DNA of 64,000 nucleotides from Acanthacorydalis orientalis (GCA_034766995.1 CM068316.1:11094000-11157999); one strand, 5' to 3'; positions 10,280-23,159 are shown, counted from the first letter of the stretch. The notes: generated by a model not told the origin, from the letters alone. A program made the numbers and translations.

Positions 10280-12574
10280 ACCTCAAAGATAATAAAAATA
10301 ACTTGCTTAATAATTATTCACACATATATTCCATTTAATTGATTCATTAATCAAATTTTATTAAGTTTGTTGTTCTAATTATTCAATAGCGTATGCCAAA
10401 TAGACATGAAAATAACAAAAAAATGACAATTTCACTCGTCATAATCAGAATTATTAAAAATTCATTTAGATATCATTTCCAATTTCTACTTTTTATTCAT
10501 AATTACACGCCACATCTGAATCGAATCCGTATTACGTGGCCAGAACTGTTCAAGTAGGTAATTAGTCCCTTAATTCCATCACATATATTAACATAATTCG
10601 ATGATAAAATTTCGAATTGTGTAAAACCGTTTAGTATTAATATTCATGAGCAATATAAAAACGTATTCATTTGTTCAATCATTAGAGTCGTTTATTTTTT
10701 AGTTCATGGATTTAATATCCGTATGTGTTATTCGAATTCTGTTCACATGGTACGTTTTTTTTTTATAATTGATCGCGGCATCGGAATGAAGTTTTAAACA
10801 CCAAACAGTAGTCATAAATAATCGTATTCACATGTGTACATCAAACTATGCGTATATGACATTATATAATACATAAAATAGTACTTAGTGACGACATGTT
10901 TGAAAATAATAGCGACAAATGTTATACATTGATTGAAACAAGGAATGTATTTTTGTATTACTATATGAAAAGATATTGGTTATTTCAATGTACGTTTGAC
11001 GAATTTAAAACATAAATATTATAATTAAAATAAATAAACAAATATAAAATTATTGACGATGCCACTTCTCATAATGTTTATGTCAGAAATATATAACAAA
11101 TCCAGTATTATTAAACAATGTGTGTCATTTTATTATTTGAAATTAAACAAGAATATATATTTAAGTCCCAAAACGTTTAAGCATCAAAACTTGTTAACTC
11201 TAAAACCTGTTAAACCCAAAACCTGTTATATCTGAAAACCTATCCGATCTCAAAATACATTTTATTCTAAAATATAACCTAGAGAACCTATCATTATTTT
11301 TTTACTAATATCATGAATAATGAGTTGAATAACAATTCATTCAACTCCTAATAAGAATCTATTTGAGAGAAGGAAATTTTAGTGCATTTATGGTACCGTG
11401 TTTTTTTCTTTATTTTTATATTTCATACCAAACATAGCAGCAGAATTCCTGAGACTTAATTAACGGTTTTTTATAGATTATATCTTTCCTATTATGGATA
11501 CGTTAAGAAAAAATAAATATATATCATAAAATATCATGTAATAAACAGAACATAAGATGTAGCCATATATAAGCTTTTATACACTTCATGAATAATAGAA
11601 TTTAATTACACACGCTCCAAAGAATAAAAAAAGGCATGTTTGTGGAAACCATATAAAAAATACACGATCAATAAAATTTTTCAAAACTTAAAAAATTTAC
11701 TTATTCAGATGATTAGCTGAAAGCGGCAGAAAAAAGGTATTGTGGTAAAGGTCTTCATAAATCAGATTTTTAGAATGAGACTAAAACACTGAGGAATTGT
11801 TAAACAAAGTGTTTTGAACTTCAGAGAAATAATATTGAAAAATAAAAGTAATCTTAAAAAGATAAATAGTTGTTTTATTATCTGATTGTAAAATTTTCAA
11901 ATATCGCTAGTAGTATTAAAATTTAAAATTGATTGCAATAAAGTTTAACGCCTCAAGTTTATATTATTAATTGTTAACAATCAGTAAATCAATCTCAATG
12001 TTTATAGTAAGGATTGATGACTACCCTTAATTGATTTTTCTTCACTTAAGAGAAAAGAAAAAAAAATTCATCTGTGTATACAGAAAGCAATTATTATCAA
12101 TATTGCTATTTTTATCATTATATTCTTATTATGATAAATAATATTTTAATATGATTTATTAAGTATTTTTCCATTAAAAAATAATTTCATCATAAAATTT
12201 CTATAAAATTATTTTTTTTTCGTGTAGACCACCTCCTCGTAACAACACTCCCCTGCCACACTCTACAAGTAGCACGTTAACGATTTCCATTCCCAATTAT
12301 TTCTGTTGTTTCACGAATCATCATTTTCGTTGATTTCATTGAATCAGTCAGATAGAAACAGTATTCGATCACGGCTAGTTGTATGTTGGTCCCTCGAAAT
12401 GTACCTCTAAGTAGAGTATCAAATTTCAGTGTACAGAAGAATACAAAGCAATTACAAAAATCGTGTAAACAGAAGTTTTATAATGTTTTCTTTTCATTTT
12501 TCACTATTTTCACGGTTTCATTTAAAATCAAAAAATAAATTTCATTACACAATATCTTTATTTCAAATTTCATT
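10280..12574. other. AT-rich stretch; slightly GC-richer segment at 12225-12430
   Basis: Around 12225-12430 there are C-rich words (GACCACCTCC, CACTCCCCTGCCACAC) and several CG dinucleotides, without a frame or family I recognise. It may be the divergent 5' part of Helitron-like copy F. The frame at 11053-11235 is low-complexity. Nothing else recognised. Confidence 0.4.
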
Positions 12575-12639
12575 TGTCATTTAAAAATTGTTAACACTTA
12601 ACAAGAGCAAGCGAAGCGAGCGGGAGCGGAGTCCCTTGG
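12575..12639 (+). mobile_element. Helitron-like 3' end, copy F
   Basis: GAGCAAGCGAAGCGAGCGGG (from 12605) then AGCGGAGTCCCTTGG matches the GC-rich 3' end of copies A-D and G-H in + orientation. The terminus reads CCCTTGG|G, where the others have T. The left boundary is not resolved. Confidence 0.55.
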
Positions 12640-13440
12640 GTATCGGTGAGTCTAGAGAGTAGGTTTTATATAAAAGTTAGTTATAAAGTAAGACGCTTTG
12701 AAAAAAGAACAATTATTAATTAACTGGTAATTCAAAATGTTCATAAATCATTTGATTGCTTCAAATATAAAATTTGTAATAATATTAGTTATGAACATTA
12801 TTAAAAATTCATACTTTTTTTTAAATATATGATAGTAATTTAACCGTTTGTTTATTGATTTAATTAAAAAAATAACATTTGAGAACACAAGAACAAAAAC
12901 GTTAAAAAATATAAATTTTTGAATACTTTTTTATTTTTAGTCTAGAAGTTCTGTGAGTAAATGTTAAATTATTGATGTTTTAACATCAGTTGTTAACGTT
13001 ACTTAAAAGTTTTGACATTACATAAAGAGTTAAGTAAAAAAACATGTTAATGTTCAGTTTTATGCGGATCTGAATATTAAATATATTGTTCATACAAAAA
13101 AGTCTGCTGCTACATCGCCTTCAACCATTTGAGCTTAGTATATAGTAAAAAAGTACAACTTATTAAGTTAACGTTGAGATAATTTCAAATTAAGTTACTA
13201 TAAAATCACATACAATTTGTCGTAAAGTTTTCATCATCAAGTGTTGCATTTAATACTGCACACTTAATTATAAATCAGTTTAATCAGATAAGTACAAAGC
13301 GATAAGAAACACTGTTCGGATGAGCAACAATTTAATATAATGTATGCTACAGTGAGAGTTTGTTTCAATAGATTACATATCCTCAAGCTGTGACATAAAC
13401 CGCTTATGCAGCATATATGTACTTGTGTGTATGTAGATCG
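12640..13440. other. AT-rich stretch without recognised features
   Basis: Nothing recognised. The minus-strand frame at 13264-13485 resembles no known family. Confidence 0.45.
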
Positions 13441-13442
13441 GC

Positions 13443-13466
13443 ATTGCAGTCTTTGACTGCAGTGCT
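13443..13466. repeat. Short inverted repeat GCATTGCAGT/ACTGCAGTGC
   Basis: Two 10-nt arms separated by a few bases, with one mismatch that a G-U pair would tolerate. It may be chance. Confidence 0.4.
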
Positions 13467-14405
13467 TTCGAATAAAAACATACATATGATTCTTGTTTTA
13501 TTTCGTTCTAATTATACGTCATAAATTCAGTTTCAGCCAACGTATATAATAAAACATCACTTGAAACGTACAAACAACGTATATTGAGTTTAAATTTCAT
13601 ATTATGCTATAATTTCTGTGTAATCATATGGAGTGGAAAAGTCCTTTGTCAATGTCGCTGCTTTAGTAAAATTTTCTTCGGTTGACATGTTAGTAACACA
13701 AAGTAATAAAGTGGATGGAGAAGGTCGAAATTGTTTATTAAGTTTGAACTTTGATCTTAGGTTATGTTCAAAATTAATAGGTCATATTTTAGTCTATTTT
13801 CGAAATATTAATTAAAGTTATTTGTTAGTAATAATTTAATGTTTAGATTTTGAATTATATTAATTAAAACTGTTCTTATTTATAAAATACTGTCAATCTA
13901 ATTGAGCGATTTTATCTTTATATCTCTTTTTCATTATTATTGATAATAAACATAAGTCACTGTATGTTTAAATTATTCTAATTCTAGTTTATTTCTAAAT
14001 ATTATATTTATTCATTCAAGTATCGAGTGACAAGTAGAGACATATTTGAAAATTTAATAAAAGAATACTATTCACCCTTTCTCTCAGGTATATTTATAAA
14101 GACCAATATAGAAAACTTGCAAAATAAAAACAAAGCGAACTGTTAAAAAAAATTAAATCAAAAGGTGCTTATATCAATTAATAAAATTAATTTGATGTTT
14201 ACATTTTAACATACTACACAATTACCTTTCAAAAAATTCGTCTCATTAAATTCAATGTGTTAAATAATATATGAATAATAATGATTATATTATAATATAT
14301 ATAATATAATCATCTACTCAATATTAAAATAATTATTTTAAAAAAATTATTGAGATTATTGTTTAATATTTCATGTGTTCGTATGTGAAATGAACTGTAT
14401 TTCTT
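13467..14405. other. AT-rich stretch without recognised features
   Basis: Nothing recognised. The frame at 13633-13815 (+) has no recognisable domain. Confidence 0.45.
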
Positions 14406-14410
14406 AGAAT

Positions 14411-14590
14411 ATAAGTTCTGGCACTGTGAATTAGTTCGCCTTCACAAATTAATTTGTACATACATTACAACCTTTTTCTGTCCAAGAATATTCAATAATT
14501 GATTACTGATCATTTTTTGTTATTAGTTATGAACATTTAGATAACTATGCCATCATTCTCAAAATGTTAAGGTATAAAAAAATCTGATTT
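14411..14590 (-). repeat. RepA arm (- orientation), well preserved
   Basis: Runs in family order: GTTCTGGCACTGTGAATTAG (14415), CACAAATTAATTTGTACAT, TTCAATAATTGATTACTGAT, CTATGCCATCATTCTCAAAA, and AAAAAATCTGATTTT at the centre side. Confidence 0.8.
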
Positions 14591-14599
14591 TTTCTTTTT

Positions 14600-14775
14600 A
14601 AAATCACTCAAGGTCATTTCGGATATAATACTTCTTTACAAAATTCATTTCATCGGTCACTCCACAAACCATAACATATTTTATGCTCAAAAATGGTCTA
14701 TATCTGATTGATGATCATTTTCATTAAAGTTTATTTGTATTTTTTATAACGATACCACCATCCTCAGAGAACTAA
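14600..14775 (-). repeat. RepA arm (- orientation)
   Basis: Contains AAATTCATTTCATCGGTCAC, TCCACAAACCATAACAT, GATTGATGATCATTTTCATT and CGATACCACCATCCTCAGAG, the family blocks in the same order as the copy just before it. This makes a tandem pair of like-oriented arms. Confidence 0.75.

Positions 14776-14779
<4 letters not shown>

Positions 14780-14832
<53 letters not shown>
14780..14832. repeat. (TA)n microsatellite
   Basis: Perfect alternating run directly after the RepA arm. Confidence 0.98.
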
Positions 14833-14834
<2 letters not shown>

Positions 14835-14929
14835 CTAGAATTTTACTAAAGTATAAATAGCTCTATTCCTTAGCGCTATGAAAATGACGACATGGCTATC
14901 AAATACGAATGGCTATCAGCTACGAATAA

Positions 14930-15000
14930 ATAACAACTAAAAATGATCAATAACAATTTACTGAAAAATTTTCAACAAAACTTTTTATGGGTTATGAAAA
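14930..15000 (+). repeat. RepA arm fragment (+ orientation)
   Basis: AAAAATGATCAATAACAATT followed by a GGGTTATGAAAAAATAAAC block matches the middle of a + arm. Confidence 0.6.
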
Positions 15001-15156
15001 AATAAACATATATATATATATATATAACTGCACTCCTATATGATAAACTTTTTCTAGGAAAAACTTTAAGAATATAATGAAAATGATTACCGGTATCTTT
15101 ATTAATCAGAAAAATTTAAATAGACTGAAAATCAGATGCAATTTGTTGATAAATAT

Positions 15157-15159
<3 letters not shown>

Positions 15160-15230
<71 letters not shown>
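15160..15230. repeat. (TA)n(GA)n compound microsatellite
   Basis: TA run of about 54 bp passing directly into GA repeats. Confidence 0.97.
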
Positions 15231-15348
15231 TGGAGAAAAGTGAGACATTGTAACCATATAATAATTAGTTTCAAAACAACTATCGCCTATAATTATTTTA
15301 TAGACTCTACCCTTGCAGATACTTTATATATTTTTGTTGTTTTTAAAA

Positions 15349-15349
<1 letters not shown>

Positions 15350-15406
<57 letters not shown>

Positions 15407-15451
15407 ATATATATATATAATATATAAATATATGTATATATATATATATAT

Positions 15452-15493
<42 letters not shown>
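15350..15493. repeat. Long impure (TA)n / TATAATATA array
   Basis: About 140 bp of TA repeat with TATATTATATAATATA interruptions, themselves near-palindromic. Confidence 0.95.
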
Positions 15494-16776
15494 AGTACAT
15501 TAAAATATATGAATTTAAGATAGTTCGTATTATTACTATGCTGATGTTGAGTTAAAAAGTATGGTGAATAATTTCGAGTTCAATTCAAAGTGAATTTCAG
15601 ATGATGTACATGTTTTTCTCTGCTGTATGTATATTAGTTTTATGTGATAAGCATACAGTGCCGCATTTCGTAAACATGTTGAAGAGAGCACGCGAATTCT
15701 TCGTTAAATACCTTGGTGGTATACAGAACTGAAAAGTTTTATGATCCCGTCATGTCGACAAATATCTTTCATAAATCTGTGTCTACAACTTTTAACATAA
15801 GTTTTTTTTATTCATTGTAACTGGATAGCACTCACTAGAATTTTCACACAGTGAAGATAATTTTTCTTTGTCGCGATAAGAAACATATATATATATATAT
15901 ATATATACATGTGTATGTATGTTTATTTTCAATCGTTGTCTAATTTCATTCAATTTTTCACTGTTTGTTTCAGAAGTCTTTGTACATAAATAAAAAGTGA
16001 ATAAACTGTTGTGCACTCAACTGCTGTAAATAGTGATTTATATTATCATTTATTATGTTCAACGTGTTTTGCTTGAGCTAAACCCAGCTGTTGTAGAAAA
16101 AACGATTAGGATCACAAAAATAATTTATTGCGTGGTCTTTTGTACTCAAAAAAATATTTTCATGTCAAACAATGTACTCGATTAATTTGTAAAGTTGTTT
16201 ATCCAAAGATTATGATATTCATATTTGTTATGATGCATATCTGACAAATATTAATACACTTGTTTATATTTTAAAATAGCAATTCTTTTTTCAGATATTA
16301 ACGTAAGATTAACTTCAAAAGAATTTTGAAATATTTAATATCTTAAGTTTGAACTTTTATTAAATAACAATTATTTGTAAAATGTACTTAATTTTTATCT
16401 CGAAAATGTACTAAAATTATTTCAATAAAACTTTTTGTTAAGTCGTATTCAACATTTACGACGTTTGTTACCCGAAATTCATTGTCCGTAAGGTTGATGA
16501 CACATTGTACAAAATTCGCAGGATGTTTCACAGGTCGGTAGAAATTCACTTAGATTAGAATGTTATCGTGACTTTTATTGAGGTCACTGTACGATTTAGT
16601 GAAGCTTTAGAGATTCAGCAAATAAAAATGGAAACGTAGTGTTTTTATCATACATTTTCACTTGCAAGTTCAGTTCTAAAATTAATTTTTAAGTGTTCAC
16701 TTTTTATAATTCAAAAATATTAGTTTTTGTTTTATAAAATTAAGTATTGATCAGACTTGACAAATATTCGTTTAAG

Positions 16777-16778
<2 letters not shown>
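15494..16778. other. AT-rich stretch; small (TA)n at 15884-15907; two less AT-rich segments
   Basis: Segments 15600-15750 and 16440-16620 hold scattered CG dinucleotides (GTGCCGCATTTCG, ACCCGAAATTCATTGTCCG) but no frame or repeat I recognise. Confidence 0.4.

Positions 16779-16834
<56 letters not shown>
16779..16834. repeat. (TA)n microsatellite
   Basis: Perfect alternating run. Shorter arrays follow at 16907-16932 and 17148-17178. Confidence 0.97.
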
Positions 16835-16837
<3 letters not shown>

Positions 16838-16906
16838 TGAAAACAATTGTTTTCTGTAGCAGTGTTGTTTATTACTTAATAATGAATTGTAATTAATATT
16901 AAATAC

Positions 16907-16940
<34 letters not shown>

Positions 16941-17140
16941 AAATAAATATAAAATTTAACTAAAGAAGTGATTTCACTTTCAATCTGATCAAAATATATT
17001 TAAAATTTACTTTCCAGTCGATCAGAACTTATAGTTGCTTTCTAATTTCAATATTTCTTTATATAATAGTTTATAATCTAGTTCTTTGTGAACGATGTAA
17101 ACATACAATATTGTAATAAATTATGTACATGAAAATTACA

Positions 17141-17180
<40 letters not shown>

Positions 17181-17581
17181 ACATCGTTAATAATGACAAA
17201 AGTGTTATAAATTATATGTTATATGGCCAAAGTAAATTTCACTAAGATCTGACAGCTAAAAACTATAAAAATTGAACAAAACAAACTGTCATAAATTGAA
17301 AATAGATATTTTATGTTGTGTTCGTTTTTGTATTTCTTCAATGATTTATATTTTAGTTGATTCGTAACTTTGAGGATCAAAGCTCTTTCAACATTTTTAT
17401 TTTTTAACAAACAAACTGTCATTCATTTAATTAAAGAATAAATATCTTATAAAGTTATATTTCTTGTAAATTTGTGTCGTAATCAAATGAATATTTTAAT
17501 TTTCCTAATTTTTAACTTTATCAACTGTATTTTATAATTACAGAATTCAATCAACTCAAAATTTTCGTTTTTTTAAATTGA

Positions 17582-17845
17582 CTAGAAGGCTTCGCCCCGT
17601 ACTCGCAGTGCTCCACCCCACTGAGAGTGAGTATTATGGTTACCCGCTCGATAACGCTCGCTTCTCCTTACAAAATAACAGAAATTAACTAATAATACGC
17701 ATAAAATGTAAGTCAATTTTTATTTGGAAAGTTTTCTATTTAATTAGGGTGCAAATAATTCGATTACACAATTTAGAGTAACCAGTCATAACACAGATCA
17801 TGTGATTGATATCAACCAATCAGGGAACAAATAAAAGTTACATGA
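17582..17845 (-). mobile_element. Helitron-like element, copy B (5' truncated)
   Basis: On the minus strand the 3' end reads GGGGCGAAGCCTTCTAG|TCA, an exact CTAG|T terminus preceded by a GGC-GAA-GCC hairpin. The interior matches copy A through ACGCATAAAATGTAAGTC-like sequence and ATCAACCAATCAGGGAACAA (about 17812). The part holding the TATA-like box in A, C and D is missing or replaced. The mariner M2 left end starts about 80 bp away. Confidence 0.7.
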
Positions 17846-17926
17846 ACGGCATCATTGTTTCATTTTTATAAAATAGGAAGATATTTTTTTCACAAATTAA
17901 ATATTTTAGTTTCCTTTTACGATGAA

Positions 17927-19144
17927 TTAAGTTGGAACAAAAATAATTGCGGTTTTTATGCAAAAAATCATTGACCTGCATACATTTCTCCCAACGGGAA
18001 ATAAATTTATTTATTCCTACAATATAGAATGCTGCAGTCCTGGAATTAACGAATTCATCTAAAGCGCTTTGAGCTGATGCTTGATCTTTAAAAACCTTCT
18101 CTCGTACAAAATTACTCAAATGTTTAAAAAAATGATAATCTGTCGGAGACAGGTCCGGAGACTTGGGTGAGAGAGGTACAGTTTCATAACCCAGTTCGTT
18201 TATTTTTTAAAAGTCATTTGTGAGACGTATGGTCGGGCGTTGTCATGAAGAAGAATTGGTCGTATTCGATTGAGTAATGCTGACCGTAAACGACGCAACT
18301 TCCCATGCATTTTTTCAATTTCTTTACAATATTTTTCTGTTATTATATCACCAGGATTTAAGAAATTGTAATTAATGATGCCACTTGCCAACCCAAACAA
18401 TGACCATAATCTTTTTTCATAATCTTTTTTCTTCTCGGTTTATCCACTATGATGAACCTTTTCAATTGTCATAGAAAACTTGTTTTCCATCACATATGAC
18501 AATACGATCAAGAAAGGGATAAATTTTGTTACGCAAATGAAGCGCAGAGCAGACTTTGTATCGTCGAGTTGTTTGATTTTCGTTTAGTTCATACGACACC
18601 CATTTATCCAGCTTTTTTATCGTTCCAATTAGACTCAAATATCGAACAACTGATGAATGATTAACATTGAGTTCTTCTGATACCTCTTGAGTTGTTTTAA
18701 GTGGATTCACTTCAATAATAATTCTTAATTCATTATTGTCTATAGGTGAAGGACGTCCGCGACCCTCCCATCATCAAGACTTTCGTATTCATTACGAAAT
18801 TTTTCGGAATCATTAATGAGCTACGTCCATTACATCCATACGTCCATTAATTGACTCTTTTCCAAGTACAAATTTAATATTTCGAGCAGGTTCTATCGCT
18901 TTACGTTCCAATTTAAACTCATACAACAAAACTGAGCGAATTTGCTTTTTTTCATGACTAATTTAAGAGACTATATCCAATAATATAAAATAATGAAAAA
19001 AATACATAAACTGAAATCAGTAGTACTAATTTCATTGCTGTACAATAATGTATCACGTGACTATAACAAAAGATAACGTTAATTAGAAAAATCGGCGCCA
19101 AACTTAAAATGACAAAAACCTCAATTATTTTTGCACCAACCTAA
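17927..19144 (-). mobile_element. Mariner-type element M2, near full length
   Basis: Length 1218 bp, normal for the family. The left end reads TTAAGTTGGAACAAAAATAA; the right end, reverse-complemented, reads TTAGGTTGGTGCAAAAATAA, followed by TA (19145-19146). The left TA has decayed. It carries an almost complete but broken transposase on the minus strand. Confidence 0.92.
17960..18955 (-). pseudogene. Mariner transposase, broken, three catalytic aspartates still visible (M2)
   Basis: Starts at the ATG at 18955 and reads KQIRS, YEFKLERKAIEPARNIK, then PLKTTQEVSEELNVNHSSVV (DNA-binding region), LDKWVSYELNENQ (linker), then the catalytic part. The first aspartate is in DRIVICDGK, where the family usually has CDEK, so the residue after D is changed. 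The second is in PILLHDNARPYVS and the third in SPDLSPTDYHFFKHL. The C-terminal part reads FYIVGINKFISRWEKC. This is the D,D34D pattern of mariner enzymes. About a dozen residues are missing after FYDN (around 18410-18470), and several frameshifts and stops separate the blocks. It is inactive as it stands; M1 looks like a shorter relative. Confidence 0.92.
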
Positions 19145-19582
19145 TATACATATAAATACAACATAAAATTAAACTCATTCAGTCTGTTACGATTACAAGA
19201 TATTCTAAATAAAAAAAATTAATTAGAAGATAACTTCAGACATTTCATTTGATTCAAAGATAATTTTGAACATTTCTGTAATTGTATCGTATAACATTAC
19301 CACATTATGGTAGAAATTAATATATTTCTGTCAACATTTCTCGAAAGCATGTCAAATGTAAAAGTATGTACGTATAAATTTTATTAGAAAGAGATTGTCT
19401 CTCTCTCTTTATATATATATATATATATATAAATCAAAAGTTTCTAGCTCACTTGGTACCAACTCAGAACATTTTGTGATTAATCACCAAGTTTCTACAC
19501 AATGAAATATGATATAAAGTTAAACAAAAGTAATTTACTCTTATATATGCTTTGAATCACTTTTATACGAGCCTTAATTCAA

Positions 19583-19587
<5 letters not shown>
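19145..19587. other. AT-rich stretch with a (CT)n(TA)n run at 19396-19431
   Basis: TCTCTCTCTCTTTATATATA at 19398 is half of the mirrored (CT)n(TA)n(GA)n structure seen at 35325 and 36180. Nothing else recognised. Confidence 0.55.

Positions 19588-19660
<73 letters not shown>
19588..19660. repeat. (TA)n microsatellite with one interruption
   Basis: Two long TA runs separated by CAATATAT. A further short array lies at 19838-19864. Confidence 0.97.
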
Positions 19661-19661
<1 letters not shown>

Positions 19662-19832
19662 AGGATATATGTATGAATGGAGCTTGTAAAATAACAGTTT
19701 TCCATATGTAACTACATTCTCTTTGTGCTTTGAAAACGTACAAATACCATCTAAATGGCTAAACTATGTGCTTTTTGAAACATTCAGAAACAATTCGTTT
19801 ACAGTTTCAGTGAAACTTTCAGTATACATTTC

Positions 19833-19864
<32 letters not shown>

Positions 19865-20429
19865 CATTCATTTTGTATAGACTTGTTTTAGTAGTAGTTC
19901 TATTCAGTTGAAGGTAAGCTTTGAAATGTTACGGACGGTGTTTTTAACAGGTTGTCAGTTGTCTATGATTGCTTTCTTTTAAATCATTAATAGAGTTAAG
20001 TTCACAGGTTCAATTTACAATACTATTAATCTCGAAATGAATGTGTATCGATTTTCGAATTGAATTTCTCGATTGAAAGTTTATTTGTTGCAATAGTCAA
20101 TGAAATAATTGAACTTTGTATTATGATGATAAATTACAAATTTAAAGGAAGTTGTTAGTAATTTAAAACTTAAAATGAAAAAAAGATATATTCATTTATT
20201 ATTAACATTTAATAGAGAACATAACTGTCATCTTTCTTAATTCAGATATTCTCTCTTTACTATCGTTATTTTAGTTGTTTTGAAGATTAACTGATCCGAA
20301 TACATTTTAGTTTATATGAGATAAATGGTTGTACCCAGAGAATGAGTTGTGATAGTCTTACTAATTTTTAAAGATATTGAAATTCTTTTTTAGATACTTA
20401 AACTTCATTTTAGTATTAATGTTTTTTTA
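19865..20429. other. AT-rich stretch without recognised features
   Basis: Nothing recognised. Confidence 0.5.
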
Positions 20430-20725
20430 AGAATTTTATCATTCACCCCATTAACCATAAAATTGTTTTGAGATATTTAAAAAATATATGACTCATATTG
20501 GTTATTACTTATGCGCATTTCAATGACGATGCCATCATTGTTAGAGCGCTTAAATACCAAAAATATTTAAAGCCAAGGTATAGATTTATCTGTACCTTAA
20601 CACTTTGAATATAATGTCACTACCATCAAAATACAAACAATTAATAATTAAAAAATATCAACAATTAATTTTTGATTTATGGTTTTTATGGTTTACGGTG
20701 TATATGAAAAAAATAATAAAAGTAA
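20430..20725. repeat. RepA fold-back copy: - arm 20430-20590, + arm 20590-20725
   Basis: The left arm holds ATTCACCCCATTAACCATAA, TATGCGCATTTCAATGACGA (20511) and GCCATCATTGTTAGAGCGCT. The right arm restarts with TACCTTAACACTTTGAATA and ends in TTATGGTTTTTATGGTTTAC. The right arm is strongly diverged. Confidence 0.65.
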
Positions 20726-21270
20726 ATTTATTTAATGTCAGACTTATGTTGTTACTTTTTTTAAAAAAAATGTTCAACCTAGTTGGAAACTCTTAAGAAA
20801 ACTTCAATTAAATTTAATATATCTTTGTATTCAATCAAAGTTAAATCAGTTGATAGTTTTATTAATAATCTATCAATTTTTTTATTCATTCAATTCAGAG
20901 TTAACAGAACTTTTAACGTTATTAGTAATAATTTCGGTTGAAACAAACTAGTTCAGGTAATTGGACATTATTTTAGTAAACACAATATTTGTATTTCGTT
21001 TAGTAATTACAATCTGAAATATTTTTTGTTATATTTATGTAATATTTTGCCAATCTTTACTATCTTTAAATTTTCACTGAAGTTGAATGCAGAAAATTTA
21101 AAATGAATGAAAATGAATTAAGTCACAACTTCAGATCTATACCCGTTTTACTTAAATTAATAAAAAATAAAAGAATAAATTAATAATAAAAGATATTTAG
21201 CATATTTGCACAGAAAATACATGTTAAGCAATATATGTTATAAAATTCTATTTCACCAGTTAAGTTATAA

Positions 21271-21272
<2 letters not shown>
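20726..21272. other. AT-rich stretch without recognised features
   Basis: Nothing recognised. Confidence 0.5.
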
Positions 21273-21331
<59 letters not shown>

Positions 21332-21347
21332 CTCGTATATATATATT
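21273..21347. repeat. (TA)n microsatellite
   Basis: TA run with interruptions near the right end. The minus-strand IYIYIY frame here is its translation. Confidence 0.97.
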
Positions 21348-22164
21348 GTAAATAAATAAATTTACTACAATCGTAATAGAAATATATTTAAAGAAAATAT
21401 GCATTTATTCTTCTAAACTTCTGCAAATAATAAGAATATTTTATTAGAATCTTTTCATTTTAAATTTTACCTTTCTTGAAATTACTTCAGATGTTTAAAT
21501 AAATATAAATGAATAAAACTGACTTGTTTATCTTTGCGTCTAGTTCTATTTCTTGGAGGTAAAAAACTTCAACAAAAGTACATATTATACAGTTTGCAGA
21601 TCTGTTTCTTAAACATAAGTCGAGCTCGTAGAATTTTAAATTTTATTTTCTTCAAGTAAATATTATGTATTTAAAAAAGTAACGAAGTTTTTAAATTATA
21701 CTAAAATATTGTAAGTAAATTGCTTCTTTTTTAAGTGAGGAAGATTTTAAATTGTATGAACTTATATTCCGCAAAGAAAATTGTATACTTTACTTTATTT
21801 ATTAAGATGGAAATTATTACATTTAGTTTAATTTACATTTGCGTTATAAAATAGAGTGCAGCTATATCTAGCGCTAATTTATACATAAAAGATAGAGAAA
21901 GGCAATTGATGACCATGAATCGTCTGTCCAACTAGCCTTAAAAAATTATTGAAATATAGAAAAGCAAACAGGACAGATAAATAGTAGATAATAGTAAAAG
22001 TAGTAAGTAATCTTTTATTTTACATACTGGATTTTTATTAAGATCATTTTCTTACATCATCCTCTTTCGTTTAATGGGCTTCTGAAAGAAACATTTTTGG
22101 TCTTATGCATCCACTCTTCTACCGTATTCTTCACACGACTTACAAAATAAGTGGACGTGTTCAA
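21348..22164. other. AT-rich stretch, nothing recognised until mariner M6
   Basis: The part from about 22040 may be more M6 transposon sequence, but I could not align it. Confidence 0.4.
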
Positions 22165-22345
22165 GATCTAAGTTCTTAGGTTCTGGGCCACCCACCAACA
22201 AGTCTCAATTTAACACTAAGTGATTTTGATCTTTCCAGACCACTAAAAGAATATTTAGCAAGCGAAAAGTTTCGTTATGACAAATATGTGATTAATACAG
22301 GACAAGAGTGCAGCGAAAAAAAAAAACGAAAGTTTTCTAGGATTT
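22165..22345 (+). pseudogene. Mariner-type transposase fragment (M6)
   Basis: One frame reads VLGHPPTSLNLTLSDFDLSR followed by PLKEYLASEKFRYDKYVINT. This matches the region around the third catalytic aspartate in one branch of mariner enzymes, where the usual pattern is HPPYSPDLAPSDFHLFGPLK and then a D/E-rich VQxWL helix. The aspartate of LSDF is kept. The reading continues GQEC and then degenerates around a poly-A run (22315-22326). No terminal repeats and no N-terminal part were found. It appears to be a different subfamily from M1/M2, closer to M5. I infer an old, truncated insertion. Confidence 0.75.
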
Positions 22346-23159
22346 AACCCAAAATCCCATTAGACATTTAACTGAGTACACAGAAATTAAAAATGATTGT
22401 ATAGAAAAATTAACTTAATCAAATCGTGTAAGTGGAGTAAGTTTTTTAAAACCCATTGATCTTTACTTTTTGACTTGCTTTTATAATTTATCTACCTGTC
22501 TTTAATAGATAGATTAGACAGAAACAGAAAAAAATGCAGAACTATAAAAAGGATAAAAACTGCTGAATACAATTAATTTATTTGAATACGGTTTTATTTT
22601 AATTGAGAATATTGCTGTGTTTTGTCTCTTTTCTGATTACATAATTCAGTCAAATAATGTACGAGTGTATTTAATAAGTGAACAAAAATGATGTAGATTT
22701 AATATATAATTATTATTCGTATCACATCATAAAAAATCAGTTCTGACATTAACACAAATTGATTACTGGAATAAGAAACATTGAAAATAAACGAAATTAA
22801 TATTATTTGAGTAAACACCTTTCTATAAATATATATTTATACAACAGACTAGGTTTTTAGTACACAGTTTTGAATCAAATGCACTTTAGAAATGAACTGA
22901 GTCATAAAATTGTACTGAACTCCGGATGACTCACATGACTTTGACAGGTAGTAAAGACGAGATATGATTCGAGAGAACTATAAAGAATTTATAGTGTTCA
23001 TATATACAGATATTATATGTCTTTCACGATGTTTTATTCAAATAACTTTTGTTTGAGATGCACTGCGTTTATCATATAAGTATGACATTAAGCACGTCAA
23101 CACGTTTAAGTATCAGGACGACATAATATGTTTAAAGAGATGTATATATGTATTGAGTG
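22346..23159. other. AT-rich stretch without recognised features
   Basis: Nothing recognised. Confidence 0.5.

Noticed and set aside
17838..18119. 93-codon minus-strand frame as an independent gene
   Set aside because: It is the C-terminal part of the M2 mariner transposase read through the left terminal repeat into flanking DNA.
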